Assembly (NCBI RefSeq): GCF_017355265.1
Contig: NZ_JADIJQ010000001.1
Span: forward strand, 168,002-232,001
Length of the DNA: 64,000 nt
Source: Tessaracoccus sp. SD287
GTDB lineage: Bacteria; Actinomycetota; Actinomycetes; Propionibacteriales; Propionibacteriaceae
Direction of reading: 5' to 3'
Below the pieces are notes generated by a model, which did not search any database, was not told where the DNA came from, and saw nothing but the letters and a program-made list of their open reading frames with translations. The position numbers and the translations under genes are program-made. Positions 1 to 9,355 of the stretch are shown here, piece by piece (position 1 is the first letter of the stretch; each line of letters opens with the position of its first letter).

Positions 1-326
1 AGACCCGGCACCCCGTCCCGGTCGACCACACCGTCGGAGATCATCCGCATGGCGCGGGCGGTGACGTCCTCACCGACATTCCACAGCGGCGAGCCGGGGA
101 TGGCGTCGGGCTGGCAGCGGCGACAGGCCCGGAAGCCGGCCGCCTGGGCGGCGGCGGCGGTGGGGAACCAGTGACAGTTCTCCGGCCGGGGGGTCCGCGC
201 CGGGCAACTCGGACGACAGTAGATGCCGGTCGTGGAGATGCCGGCGAAGAACCACCCGTCGAAACGCGCATCGCGGCTCGACAACGCGCGATAGCAGGCA
301 TCGGCGGCAGGCAGGGTGATCGTCAC
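1..326 (-). CDS. alkA: Ada/AlkA-type DNA repair protein, N-terminal part (cut by window edge)
   Basis: Only the first 108 codons are present; the rest lies beyond base 1. The visible part is the zinc-binding Ada domain, which takes methyl groups from DNA phosphotriesters. It has the sequence [11 protein letters not shown] with Cys37 and Cys41, then FRACRRC with Cys68 and Cys71, the four zinc ligands. Cys37 lines up with the methyl-accepting Cys38 of E. coli Ada. The run GSPLWN, then [17 protein letters not shown], closely resembles actinobacterial AlkA proteins in which Ada and AraC-like domains precede a 3-methyladenine glycosylase; that glycosylase cannot be seen here. A plain Ada regulator remains possible. 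The start is a GTG at 326 with GGAG 2 nt before it. Confidence 0.85.
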   Translation of the reverse strand, partial: MTITLPAADACYRALSSRDARFDGWFFAGISTTGIYCRPSCPARTPRPENCHWFPTAAAAQAAGFRACRRCQPDAIPGSPLWNVGEDVTARAMRMISDGVVDRDGVPG

Positions 327-382
327 GACTCCAGTGTGCCCCAGCACGACAGCCGTGCTCTGGCGGGAATCGGACACTGCGG

Positions 383-1590
383 TCAGGGGGTCTCGCCCAG
401 CGCCACCTGCTGGCGGCGGCCGCGCCAGTCACGCCAGGTCAGGGTCGGACCTGCCCGGCCGGTGAGCGCCGGTCGCAGGATGAACGAGGTCGTCGACGAA
501 CGCCGGCGCAACTCCACCCGATCGGCCTGGCCGCCGGTGATCGCCACCTCGGTCTGGGCCCCGTCCAGGGAGAACACCATGCCGCCATCCTGCAGCGGCA
601 CCCGCCAGACATCGGGGTTGTCCTGGTGGCGGCGCCCCTCGCGCTTGGCGCCGTGCTCGCGCACCCCCAACCGCCCGTCGACCAGGTAGGCCCAGATGCT
701 GGGCTGACGTCGGAAGCGGGCTCCCCTGCCCCTGCTCTCTGGCCAGACGATGAGCGTGCCGTCCTGCTGGCCGCCGACCACGGCGGCGTAGACATTGCTG
801 GGTGTCGTCCGGGTCAACCCGACGCTCCAACGACCCACCTGCACCGGGGTCGCCACGTTGTCGGCGTGGCTGCCGTGCAGGTGCAGCCAGGTGACCGGGG
901 TGATGATCACGACCTGCAGCATCGCCTCGACGCTGGTGGGGTCGACGAATCGCAGGATCTGGTTGCCGTCCAGACGGGTCAGTCCGAGCAGGACGTCGCG
1001 GTGGAAGCAGGCCAGGTACTGCGGTCCGAGTCCTTGCAGCAGGTCGACCCGCACCGTCCCGGTGGGATCACCGTGGACCAGCCGGGTCGCGACGATCTGC
1101 AGGTCCCCGTAGGGGGTGCGCGCGGTCGGCGCTCGGCCCCCATCGCCGAGGCCGGTCACCAGCTGCCAGCCGGCCACGCCGAGGGCAGCGGCGGCACCCA
1201 CCCCCACGCCAGCGGTGAGCAGTGACCGGCGGGTTCGACCGCGCGCCGCCTGCTCGTCAATCTCGTCCAGGGCGAGCCCCACCGACGGCGCCACCCGCTG
1301 TCGGCGACCGCCGTCAGCGCCTCCGGGTCGGGGTCGGCGCGCCGGGCATGGTGCCACAGCTGTTCCCGCAGCATCCGCCGCGCCTCGGCGGCGTCCAGGT
1401 CGGTCCAGCGTCGACCCACGTCGGCATAGGCCTGGGTCTCCACCCGGGCCGACAGCTCGGTGTCACCGGTCAGTGCGTAGGCGAGCCTGGACGACTGCTC
1501 GCTGGTGTCCGCGACGAAGTCCGCGAAGTCGCCACCCTCATGGTTCGCCTCGTCAAAGTCCACCCCGTCAAGTCCGCGGCGACGTGACAT
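383..1590 (-). pseudogene. Frameshifted gene: sigma-region-2-like N-terminus joined to a single-pass membrane protein
   Basis: Two reading frames together make one plausible protein. Frame A starts with ATG at 1590 and reads an acidic N-terminus, then FADFVADTSEQSSRLAYALTG and a helix with RRWTDLDAAEARRML. This resembles region 2 of actinobacterial SigE-family sigma factors. Frame B, readable from about 1290 to a stop at 383, gives LALDEIDEQAARGRTRRSLL, a membrane helix (about AGVGVGAAAALGVAGWQLV) and a roughly 240-residue beta-rich domain that would lie outside the cell. Past about 1285 frame A becomes arginine/tryptophan-rich nonsense, and frame B before 1290 looks like nonsense. The two frames differ by one missing base near 1285-1300. 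No slippery heptamer is present, so a deletion or a sequence error is more likely than programmed frameshifting. No known function is recognised. Confidence 0.65.
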
Positions 1591-1677
1591 GTCTCGAGCA
1601 TGCCACTGCGGTCGGCACCAGACCAGTGCCCAGCCCAGATGGATGACCCTTCCGCCGCCGATTACCCGGGTTGCGCA

Positions 1678-1707
1678 GATCTACCCTGAGTGCTCCTCGG
1701 GTAGATC
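1678..1707. terminator. Inverted repeat, possible terminator hairpin
   Basis: GATCTACCC (1678-1686) pairs with GGGTAGATC (1699-1707), and the pairing can be extended inward by GAG/CTC. It lies between the stop of the phosphoesterase gene and the start of the frameshifted gene. Its right arm is the beginning of the 19-bp tandem repeat, so it may be an outcome of the repeat rather than a dedicated terminator. Confidence 0.4.
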
Positions 1708-1774
1708 GGGCCATCCCGGGTAGATCGGGCCATCCCGGGTAGATCGGGCCATGCTGGGTAGATCGCCCTGTCCC
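1699..1774. repeat. Four tandem copies of a 19-bp repeat
   Basis: The unit GGGTAGATCGGGCCATCCC occurs at 1699-1717 and 1718-1736 without change. It recurs at 1737-1755 with two changes at its right end, and at 1756-1774 with three changes. The unit length is not a multiple of three and the block lies in a 194-bp gap, so it is not coding. A reverse-oriented partial copy at 1678-1686 lies just to the left. Confidence 0.85.
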
Positions 1775-1784
1775 GGCGCACCAG

Positions 1785-2309
1785 CTACCTCCCCCGGACC
1801 CGCCAGGACTCGTCCACCGGCACCAACCTGACGTCGCGCAACTGGCCCGCGTCGGCGGTGGCGGTGAGGAAGGTCCCGTGGGGCTGGCGTCGCCGATCCG
1901 TGGGCGAGCCGGGGTTGAGCAGCCGCATCCCTGCGGGTGTGAGGCTGTCCCAGGGGATGTGGCTGTGGCCGAACACGAGCAGGTCCGTGTCGGGAAAGGT
2001 CTGGTCCATCCGGCGTTCGCGCCCGGCCGCCTGCCCGGTCTCGTGGACCACCGCCACGCGCAGGCCCTCGATGGTGGCGGTGGCGACCTCGGCAAGCCGT
2101 TGACGCAGCGGGGCGCCGTCGTTGTTGCCCACCACCCCCAGCAGTCGTCGGCTCCGCGCCTCGAGTTCGTCCAGGAGTGAGAGGTCCACCCAGTCCCCGG
2201 CATGGATGACGACCTCGGCCGACTCGATGGCCGCCCAGAGCTCGGGTGGCAGGTCGCGGGCACGTCGGGGGACGTGCGTGTCGGCCAGGATCACCAGGGA
2301 TGTCGGCAT
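1785..2309 (-). CDS. YfcE/MJ0936-type metallophosphoesterase
   Basis: A 174-residue cytoplasmic phosphodiesterase of the small YfcE/MJ0936 group of the calcineurin-like superfamily. The metal-binding motifs appear in order: DTH near residue 10, GDW near 39, GNND near 62, HE near 90 and GHSH near 114. The C-terminal LLNPGSPTDRR is the usual ending of the family's catalytic domain. Members hydrolyse phosphodiester model substrates, and the natural substrate is usually unknown. The ATG has a strong GAGGAGG 8 nt upstream. It begins 27 bp after the ftsK stop on the same strand, so the two are probably cotranscribed. Confidence 0.88.
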   Translation of the reverse strand: MPTSLVILADTHVPRRARDLPPELWAAIESAEVVIHAGDWVDLSLLDELEARSRRLLGVVGNNDGAPLRQRLAEVATATIEGLRVAVVHETGQAAGRERRMDQTFPDTDLLVFGHSHIPWDSLTPAGMRLLNPGSPTDRRRQPHGTFLTATADAGQLRDVRLVPVDESWRVRGR

Positions 2310-2336
2310 GGCTGCACCCTCCTCACGCCAGCAGGC

Positions 2337-4859
2337 TCAGCCCTGCTGCAGGTTCACCAGGACGCCCTCCAGGTCGTCCGGCTTGACCAGCACCTCACGC
2401 GGCTTGGACCCCTCGGAGGGTCCGACGACGCCGCGGGTCTCCAGGATGTCCATCAACCGTCCGGCCTTGGCGAAACCGACGCGCAGCTTGCGCTGCAGCA
2501 TCGAGGTCGAGCCCAGCTGCAGCTCGACGACCAGGCGGGCGGCGTCCAGGACGAGTTCCAGGTCGTCGCCGATGTCCTCGGCGGGCTTGGCGGTGCCGCT
2601 GGCCGGCGCGACGACGTCGGTGCGGTACTGCGGCTTGACCTGGTCCTTGATGCTGTCGGCGACATTGCGAATCTCCGACTCGGTGACCCAGGCGCCCTGG
2701 ACGCGCACCGGCTTGGAGGCGCCCATCGGCAGGAACAGTCCGTCACCCTGGCCGACCAGCTTCTCGGCGCCGGGCTGGTCGAGGATCACCCGGGAGTCGG
2801 TCATCGAACTGGTCGAGAAGGCCAGGCGGCTGGGCACGTTGGCCTTGATCAGGCCGGTGACCACGTCGGTGGAGGGACGCTGGGTGGCAAGCACCAGGTG
2901 GATGCCGGCGGCTCGCGCCAACTGGGTGATCCGGACGATGGAGTCCTCGACGTCGCGGGGGGCGACCATCATCAGGTCGGCCAACTCGTCGACGACCACC
3001 AGCAGGTAGGGGTAGGGCACCAGGTCGCGATCGCTGCCCTCGGGCAGCTTCACCTGGCCCGCCCGCACCGCCTTGTTGTAGTCGTCGACGTGCCGGAAGC
3101 CAAAGTTGGCCAGGTCGTCGTAGCGCATGTCCATCTCACGCACGACCCACTGCAGCGCATCGGCGGCCTTCTTCGGGTTGGTGATGATCGGGGTCACCAG
3201 GTGCGGGATGCCCTCGTAGTGGGTCAGCTCCACACGCTTGGGGTCGACCAGGATCATCCGCACCTCGTCGGGGGTGGCGCGCATCATCACCGAGGTGATC
3301 AGGGAGTTGATGAAGCTGGACTTGCCCGACCCGGTGGCACCGGCCACCAGCAGGTGCGGCATCTTGGCCATGTTGGCCACCACGAAGCCACCCTCGACGT
3401 TCTTGCCGAGGCCGACGGTCATCGGATGGTGGTCGTTCATGGCCTTCGGGGAGCGCAGGACGTCGCCCAGGGAGACGACCTCCTTGTCCTGGTTCGGGAT
3501 CTCGATGCCGATGGCCGACTTGCCGGGGATGGGCGACAGGATCCGCACGTCGGGCGAGGCCACCGCGTAGGCGATGTTCTTGCTGAGGGCGGTGACCTTC
3601 TCGACCTTGACGGCGTGGCCGAGTTCGACCTCGTAGCGGGTGACCGTCGGGCCGCGGGTGTAGCCGGTGACGGTGGCGTCGATGCCGAACTGGGTCAGCA
3701 CCTCGGTGAGCCGACCGACGACCGCGTCGGAGGCGGCGCTGCGGGCCTTGGGTGTGCTGCCGGGCTTCAGCGTGGCCGGGTCGGGCAGCAGGTACTGCAC
3801 GTCGCCGGTCAGGGTGTGCTGCTCGACCCGTCCGGTCGGTGCCGGGGAGTGCTCGGGGGCGCTCGGCTCGGGCCTGGCCGCTGCCGGTGCCAGCCCGGCG
3901 GTGGTGGGAGCCCCACCCGGTTCGGGGGCCGTGTTGAACGCGTCCAGGTCGAAGACCTCGTCGCCGCCGACCTCAGCGCCGACCGCGGCGCCCGGGGCAG
4001 GGAAGGTCAGGACGTCGGTGGCGTCATCCTCGTCGTGGTCGTCCTCGTCATGGGGGGTCTCGTCGCGCAGCAGCGGACTGTCATAGGCCTGGTCGACGCC
4101 CAGTTCGAGCTTCGGCGGGCGGGGACGGGCGGCGCGGTGCTCGCTGGCCCTGAGCCGGGCGGCATGGATCCGGTCGCCGATCTCGTAGAGCGGCATGCCG
4201 ATGATGACCACCAGACCGAACAGGGCCATCAGGACCAGCAGCGGGATCGCCACCCAGCGGGTGAGCAGTTCGGTGAACATGCTGGAGGAGATGTAGCCCA
4301 GGGCGCCGCCGGCGGCGCGCAGGGCAGGCTGGTCGGCCGGCGTGGGCAGGCCGCGGACGATGTTGACCAGGCCGAGCACGCCGAACAGGGTGCACGACCA
4401 GCCGATCAGTTGCCGGCCGGTGGCGCCATTGCGTTCGGGGTGGCGCAGGGTGCGGTAGGCCATGGCCAGGAAGCCGAGCGGCAGGGCGTAGCTCACGGCC
4501 CCGAAGACGGTGGCGAATCCGACATGGATCCAGGTGCCGACCGGGGCCGGCAGCCCGTACCAGAACTCGGCGGCGGTGACGATGGCCAGGCCGAGCAGGA
4601 ACAGGCCCTGGCCGTCGCGGCGCACCTGCGGGTCAATGTCCTCGACACCCTCGCCGAGTCCGCGGAAGGCATTGCCCACCAGGTGGGCCAGTCCGCGCCA
4701 CAGGGCGGCGACACCGCGGAAGAAGGGATTGCCCTGGGACTGCCGCGCTGGTTTCGCGGCAGGTCGTCGGGTGGTTGTCTTGCTTCCGGACGACCGCGAA
4801 CCGGAAGAGCGCGTGCTGCCGCTCTTGGCCCGCGGTGGGGAAGACACGCGGGTCGCCAT
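2337..4859 (-). CDS. ftsK: DNA translocase FtsK/SpoIIIE
   Basis: An 840-residue septal DNA pump that moves chromosome ends through the closing septum and helps dimer resolution. A basic N-terminus is followed by about four membrane segments (roughly residues 75-260) and an acidic, proline/alanine-rich linker to about residue 370. Then comes the RecA-like motor, with Walker A GATGSGKS at 507-514 and Walker B LLVVVDELADLMM near 620. The C-terminal winged-helix gamma domain (SMLQRKLRVGFAKAGRLMDIL) is present and would recognise KOPS sites. The length is typical of actinobacterial FtsK. The start at 4859 is supported by a TAGCCT -10 element 7 nt upstream and the lack of a Shine-Dalgarno sequence, suggesting a leaderless mRNA. 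Confidence 0.96.
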   Translation of the reverse strand: MATRVSSPPRAKSGSTRSSGSRSSGSKTTTRRPAAKPARQSQGNPFFRGVAALWRGLAHLVGNAFRGLGEGVEDIDPQVRRDGQGLFLLGLAIVTAAEFWYGLPAPVGTWIHVGFATVFGAVSYALPLGFLAMAYRTLRHPERNGATGRQLIGWSCTLFGVLGLVNIVRGLPTPADQPALRAAGGALGYISSSMFTELLTRWVAIPLLVLMALFGLVVIIGMPLYEIGDRIHAARLRASEHRAARPRPPKLELGVDQAYDSPLLRDETPHDEDDHDEDDATDVLTFPAPGAAVGAEVGGDEVFDLDAFNTAPEPGGAPTTAGLAPAAARPEPSAPEHSPAPTGRVEQHTLTGDVQYLLPDPATLKPGSTPKARSAASDAVVGRLTEVLTQFGIDATVTGYTRGPTVTRYEVELGHAVKVEKVTALSKNIAYAVASPDVRILSPIPGKSAIGIEIPNQDKEVVSLGDVLRSPKAMNDHHPMTVGLGKNVEGGFVVANMAKMPHLLVAGATGSGKSSFINSLITSVMMRATPDEVRMILVDPKRVELTHYEGIPHLVTPIITNPKKAADALQWVVREMDMRYDDLANFGFRHVDDYNKAVRAGQVKLPEGSDRDLVPYPYLLVVVDELADLMMVAPRDVEDSIVRITQLARAAGIHLVLATQRPSTDVVTGLIKANVPSRLAFSTSSMTDSRVILDQPGAEKLVGQGDGLFLPMGASKPVRVQGAWVTESEIRNVADSIKDQVKPQYRTDVVAPASGTAKPAEDIGDDLELVLDAARLVVELQLGSTSMLQRKLRVGFAKAGRLMDILETRGVVGPSEGSKPREVLVKPDDLEGVLVNLQQG

Positions 4860-4866
4860 GGGTCGT

Positions 4867-4872
4867 AGGCTA
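4867..4872 (-). promoter_or_regulatory. ftsK -10 element, leaderless start
   Basis: TAGCCT on the minus strand is followed by 7 nt and the ftsK ATG. The spacing puts transcription start at or next to the start codon. Confidence 0.6.
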
Positions 4873-4925
4873 CCGACCGGGCAGCTGGTCTGGCGACTGC
4901 CACACCGGGCAGGCCTGATCAGGGA

Positions 4926-5891
4926 TCAGCTGAAGTGGTCCCATCCGGCGGGCCCCTCGGGGGCGGTCCCGTCGACCAGGACCATCGGCTCCATCCCTCC
5001 GGGCACCCGCCTGACCTCACCGATCACGGTCCAGCCCTCGGGGACGAAGCCCGGGTCGAACGTGGCCACCAGGCCCTGGTCCTCACCCCCACCCAGGGCG
5101 AAGGTCAGCGGATCAACACCGGTGGCCTGGCCGACCACCCGCAGCGGCTCGTCGATGGGCACCAGGCTGGTGTCCAGGTCGATGACCACCCCCGAGGCGC
5201 GGGCAATGTGGCCAAGGTCCCCGCGCAGGCCGTCGGAGATGTCGATCATGGCGGTGGCCCCCGACTCGGCCGCGATCCGACCCTGGCCGTAGGGCACCTG
5301 GGGCATGCGCTGGGCCATCACGGCCGCGCGGGGTGAGCGGAATCCGCGTTGCAGGGTGGTCAGCCCGGCGGCCGCCCAGCCGAGTCGTCCAGCGAAGGCC
5401 ACCAGCTGGCCGGGACGGGCCCCCGACCTCAGCACGGGGGCGAGTCCATCGGTCTCGCCGATGACGGTGACCGAGATGCTGATGTCGGCCGAACGGGTGG
5501 TGTCCCCGCCGACCAGCACCAGATTGGCCTGGGCAGCCTCCTCGGTGATGCCCACCATCAATTCGCGTACCCACGCGACCGGGGTGTGCGGCGGCGCGCC
5601 CAGCCCGATCACCATCGCCACCGGACGCGCCCCCATGGCCTCGATGTCGGAGGCGTTGACCGCCACGGCCTTGTGACCGATCTCGCGCGGCTCCGACCAG
5701 TCCCGGCGGAAGTGCACCCCCTCGACCAGCATGTCGGTGCTGACGACCGCCGAGCCGCTGACCAGGAAGACCGCGGCATCGTCCCCCGGTCCGACCGACA
5801 CCGCCGGTGAACTGGGCAGGTCGGCCAGCAGGTCTCGCAGCAGCCCGAACTCGCCGATCTGCCCGAGGGTGGTTTCCTGGGTCTGCGCCAT
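4926..5891 (-). CDS. thiL: Thiamine-phosphate kinase
   Basis: A 321-residue ATP-dependent kinase that turns thiamine monophosphate into the cofactor thiamine diphosphate in the cytoplasm. It is a PurM/ThiL-fold protein with the N-terminal signature GEFGLL, then GPGDDAAVF near residue 36, the glycine-rich VGGDTTRS near 125, MIDISDGLRGDL near 210 and GGGEDQGLVATF near 263. Length and motif order fit the whole family. The chosen ATG at 5891 has AGGAGG five bases upstream. A TTG directly before it would add one residue and is unlikely. The gene is divergent from the lipoprotein gene at 5988, with which it shares a compact promoter region. No thiamine riboswitch is seen in its short leader. Confidence 0.95.
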   Translation of the reverse strand: MAQTQETTLGQIGEFGLLRDLLADLPSSPAVSVGPGDDAAVFLVSGSAVVSTDMLVEGVHFRRDWSEPREIGHKAVAVNASDIEAMGARPVAMVIGLGAPPHTPVAWVRELMVGITEEAAQANLVLVGGDTTRSADISISVTVIGETDGLAPVLRSGARPGQLVAFAGRLGWAAAGLTTLQRGFRSPRAAVMAQRMPQVPYGQGRIAAESGATAMIDISDGLRGDLGHIARASGVVIDLDTSLVPIDEPLRVVGQATGVDPLTFALGGGEDQGLVATFDPGFVPEGWTVIGEVRRVPGGMEPMVLVDGTAPEGPAGWDHFS

Positions 5892-5939
5892 CAACGCCTC
5901 CTGCTCGCACGGACGGCGGCCGCCGCGGTCCGGTGCTCC

Positions 5940-5949
5940 ACGCTACCGT
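5940..5949. promoter_or_regulatory. Overlapping divergent -10 elements, thiL and lipoprotein gene
   Basis: TAGCGT on the minus strand (5945-5940) and TACCGT on the plus strand (5944-5949) share two base pairs. They would drive thiL leftwards with a leader of about 40 nt and the DUF3515 lipoprotein gene rightwards with a similar leader. If both are used, polymerase binding would be mutually exclusive. Confidence 0.45.
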
Positions 5950-5987
5950 GGGCGTGTCGAGGCAACCATTCGCGAGCAGGAGGTCAG

Positions 5988-6452
5988 ATGCGACCAGGGG
6001 TGTTGGCCACCACGATGGCGCTGCTCGTCGCAGGGTTCAGCGGTGGGTGCAGCGCCGGGCCGCCGACCCTGGCACAGCCCTCGCCCTCGGGTGCGGTGGC
6101 CAGCCAGTGTGCCAGCGTGATGACTGCGCTGCCGCAGCAGGTGATGGGCCAGGGCGAGCGCGTCGTGACCGGCAACATCGCCACCTGGGGCCAGGCCCGG
6201 ATCAGCCTGCGCTGCGGTGTCGAGCAGCCCGCGGGACTCGACCGGACCAGTCCCTGCGACGAGCTGAACGGAATTGGCTGGTTCTCGGAGGAACCGGGCA
6301 CCGCACTGGACGAGGCCTGGCGGTTCACCACCATCGGACGCACGGGTTTCATCGAAGTGGTCGTCACCGAGGATCTCGAACCCGCCGGTGACGCACTGAT
6401 GGACCTCAGCGCGGCGGTGGCGAAGATGGCGCTGGTCACCCCCTGCGCCTGA
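5988..6452 (+). CDS. DUF3515-type lipoprotein
   Basis: A 154-residue secreted protein. A short hydrophobic stretch (LATTMALLVAGFSG) ends in a lipobox-like GGC at residue 21, predicting lipid attachment and an outer-membrane-leaflet location. The mature part carries paired cysteines (SQCASVM, RCGVEQP, PCDELNG and the C-terminal PCA) and the tryptophan-rich GIGWFSEE and EAWRF motifs typical of the actinobacterial DUF3515 family, whose role is unknown. The gene commonly sits next to thiL in Actinobacteria. The start has AGGAGG four bases upstream. It converges with ddl, leaving only 16 bp between the stops and no obvious terminator. Confidence 0.85.
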   Translation: MRPGVLATTMALLVAGFSGGCSAGPPTLAQPSPSGAVASQCASVMTALPQQVMGQGERVVTGNIATWGQARISLRCGVEQPAGLDRTSPCDELNGIGWFSEEPGTALDEAWRFTTIGRTGFIEVVVTEDLEPAGDALMDLSAAVAKMALVTPCA

Positions 6453-6468
6453 GGGCCGGCAATGACGC

Positions 6469-7571
<1,103 letters not shown>

Positions 7572-7575
<4 letters not shown>

Positions 7576-8429
7576 TGGTGGTCCTCCGGTGCGATGGGAC
7601 GAGGTGGGGTCTGCTCCAGCATCGGCTTGCTGGGGATGCGGGTCGAGGTCCTGTGCTGCCAGCGTCCGCCGCTGGGTGGCCGCTCCTGCCGCAGGTCGGC
7701 GAGCAGTGCGGTCAGTGCGTCCAGCACCCGGTCGGTGGCGGCCCGGACGGCCTCGGACTCGCGGGCGGTGCCCAGGTGCTGCGCCAGGTCGGACAGGTCC
7801 ACCGGGTCGCCACAGACCACGCTGCAGTGCTTGCGCGGCAGCAGCCGTGGCCAGGTGACCCGCCCGTCCGGCATGATCCGCTGCGCTCCCCACTGGGCCA
7901 CCGGGATGACGGGCCACCCGCCCTGGAGCGCCAGCCGGGCGGCGCCGGTGTGCGCGCTCATCGGCCAGAGCTCGGGGTCACTGGTCTCGGTGCCCTCGGG
8001 GAAGATGGTGACAGCAGCACCCCGCTCGAGTGCCTGCTGCGCCTCCACCAGGGCATCGCCGGCCCTGGCGGTACGACGGTGCACCGGGATCTGTCCGCAC
8101 TGGCGGGCGAGCCACCCGATCACCGGCATGGTCCACAGTTCGGCCTTGCCGAGGTATCGCGGCCAGCGACCCGACCAGATCAGGTACTCACCCAGGATCA
8201 GGGCGTCCATGTAGGACATGTGGTTGCTCACCACGATGATGCCGCCGGTGGTGGGCAGCCGGTCGCTGTTGTACCAGGTGCGTCCGAACAAGGCGCCGCA
8301 GGCGGCGTGCACCACCCGGCCCAGGGCCCGGAAGACGGGCTCTGCCGGCTCCGCGTTGGCCTGGCGCAGCGACAACCGTTGGCGCTCGGAGGTGTCGTTC
8401 GCCACGATGCCGGGCGAGTTCTCGGTCAC
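7572..8429 (-). CDS. plsC: 1-acyl-sn-glycerol-3-phosphate acyltransferase (PlsC family)
   Basis: A 285-residue membrane-associated acyltransferase that adds the second fatty acid to lysophosphatidic acid, or to a related acceptor. The catalytic NHMSYMD (HX4D) is followed by VHRRTARAGDAL, IFPEGTETSD and a C-terminal IPVAQWG, which are the four blocks of the family in the right order. The chosen GTG at 8429 has GAGGAG six bases upstream; an upstream in-frame start at 8489 lacks such a site. The C-terminal 40 residues are proline/arginine-rich and not conserved in the family. It is followed by ddl with a 4-bp overlap. Confidence 0.9.
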
Positions 8430-8512
8430 GGATGCTCCTCGGTGGTCAGCGGCCTGCCCCAAAAGGGTAGCGATGATCACCCCACCCACGCGCGCAGGCT
8501 CCCCGACGTCAC

Positions 8513-8518
8513 TACAGT
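8513..8518 (+). promoter_or_regulatory. -10 element of the small gene at 8525, leaderless start
   Basis: TACAGT is followed by 6 nt and the ATG at 8525, with no Shine-Dalgarno sequence between. Confidence 0.5.
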
Positions 8519-8524
8519 GGCTCC

Positions 8525-8752
8525 ATGCCCCTGCTCGCGCTCACCCTCGGCCGTCCCACCGGGACCGGCTGGACCGCGGTGACCGACCGCGGTGAGCGCG
8601 TCGAGGTGCCTGCCAGCGCCGCCGCCGGTCTGGCGCCGGTGACCGGCCAGCGGGTGCTGGCCAGCCTCGACGAGCGCGGGGCCCTGGTCCGGGTCACCAT
8701 TGGCGGCACCCGGGTCGGCCTGCCCGGCGCTGGGATCAGTCAGCGGTCCTGA
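8525..8752 (+). CDS. Small protein of unknown function
   Basis: A 75-residue soluble protein that I do not recognise. It has a compact beta-rich look: [20 protein letters not shown], then [21 protein letters not shown], reminiscent of a small OB- or SH3-like barrel. There are no cysteines and no membrane segment. Support comes from the well-placed TACAGT -10 element, codon use like the neighbours and an ordered protein-like composition. Its last 17 bp overlap the end of leuD on the opposite strand. It is divergent from plsC. Confidence 0.6.
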   Translation: MPLLALTLGRPTGTGWTAVTDRGERVEVPASAAAGLAPVTGQRVLASLDERGALVRVTIGGTRVGLPGAGISQRS

Positions 8753-9344
8753 CCGGCAGGCTCTTGGGCTTGAAGCTGGGGCGCGAGGCCTCATAGGTGC
8801 TGATGTCGTCCTCATGGGTCAGCGTCATCGAGATGTCGTCCAGCCCCTCGAGCAGTCGCTCCCGGGTGAACGGGTCGATCTGGAACTCGTAGCGGGTGCC
8901 GTCGGCCAGGACGATGCTGCGGTCCTCCAGGCTGACGGTGATCTCGGTGCCGGGATGGGCCTCGACCCAGTCCCACAACTTCTCCACGACGTCCTGCTCG
9001 ACGCCTGCCACCAGCAGACCCGCCTTGCCGGAGTTGTTGCGGAAGATGTCGCCGAAGCGGCTGCCGATGACGACCTTGAAGCCGTAGTTCTGCAACGCCC
9101 AGACCGCGTGTTCACGCGAGGAGCCGGTGCCGAAGTCGGGTCCGGGGATCAGGATGGTGCCGGCCTTGTACGCGTCCTGGTTCAGCACGAACTCGGGGTC
9201 GTTGCGCCACGCGGCGAACAGCCCGTCCTCGAAGCCGGTGCGGGTGATCCGCTTCAGGTAGACGGCCGGGATGATCTGGTCGGTGTCGACGTTGCTGCGA
9301 CGCAGCGGCACCGGGACACCGGTGTGGGTCAGAAACTTGTCCAT
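8736..9344 (-). CDS. leuD: 3-isopropylmalate dehydratase small subunit
   Basis: A 202-residue swivel-domain subunit that pairs with LeuC to isomerise 2-isopropylmalate to 3-isopropylmalate in leucine synthesis; the same pair can isomerise citramalate. The N-terminus has [17 protein letters not shown] and the [19 protein letters not shown] block, followed by [17 protein letters not shown] near residue 70, which marks the substrate-specificity loop. The length is normal. AAGGA lies 8 nt before the ATG, and the gene follows leuC after 11 bp, so the two form one operon. Confidence 0.97.
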   Translation of the reverse strand: MDKFLTHTGVPVPLRRSNVDTDQIIPAVYLKRITRTGFEDGLFAAWRNDPEFVLNQDAYKAGTILIPGPDFGTGSSREHAVWALQNYGFKVVIGSRFGDIFRNNSGKAGLLVAGVEQDVVEKLWDWVEAHPGTEITVSLEDRSIVLADGTRYEFQIDPFTRERLLEGLDDISMTLTHEDDISTYEASRPSFKPKSLPVRTAD

Positions 9345-9355
9345 GTCTGCGTCCT

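Noticed and set aside
1250..1320. Programmed -1 frameshift joining the two halves of the gene at 383-1590
   Set aside because: No X-XXY-YYZ heptamer or downstream hairpin is seen where the frames meet; a deletion or read error is simpler.
2202..4868. Long plus-strand open frame of 888 codons
   Set aside because: It is antisense to ftsK and its composition (His/Gly/Asp-rich) is that of a shadow frame in GC-rich DNA.
5892..5987. Thiamine diphosphate riboswitch before thiL
   Set aside because: The leader is only about 40 nt and lacks the conserved riboswitch core.
7576..7917. N-terminal extension of Ddl
   Set aside because: It lies antisense-free but inside plsC in another frame and reads as alanine/arginine-rich nonsense; the family start and ATGA overlap are at 7575.
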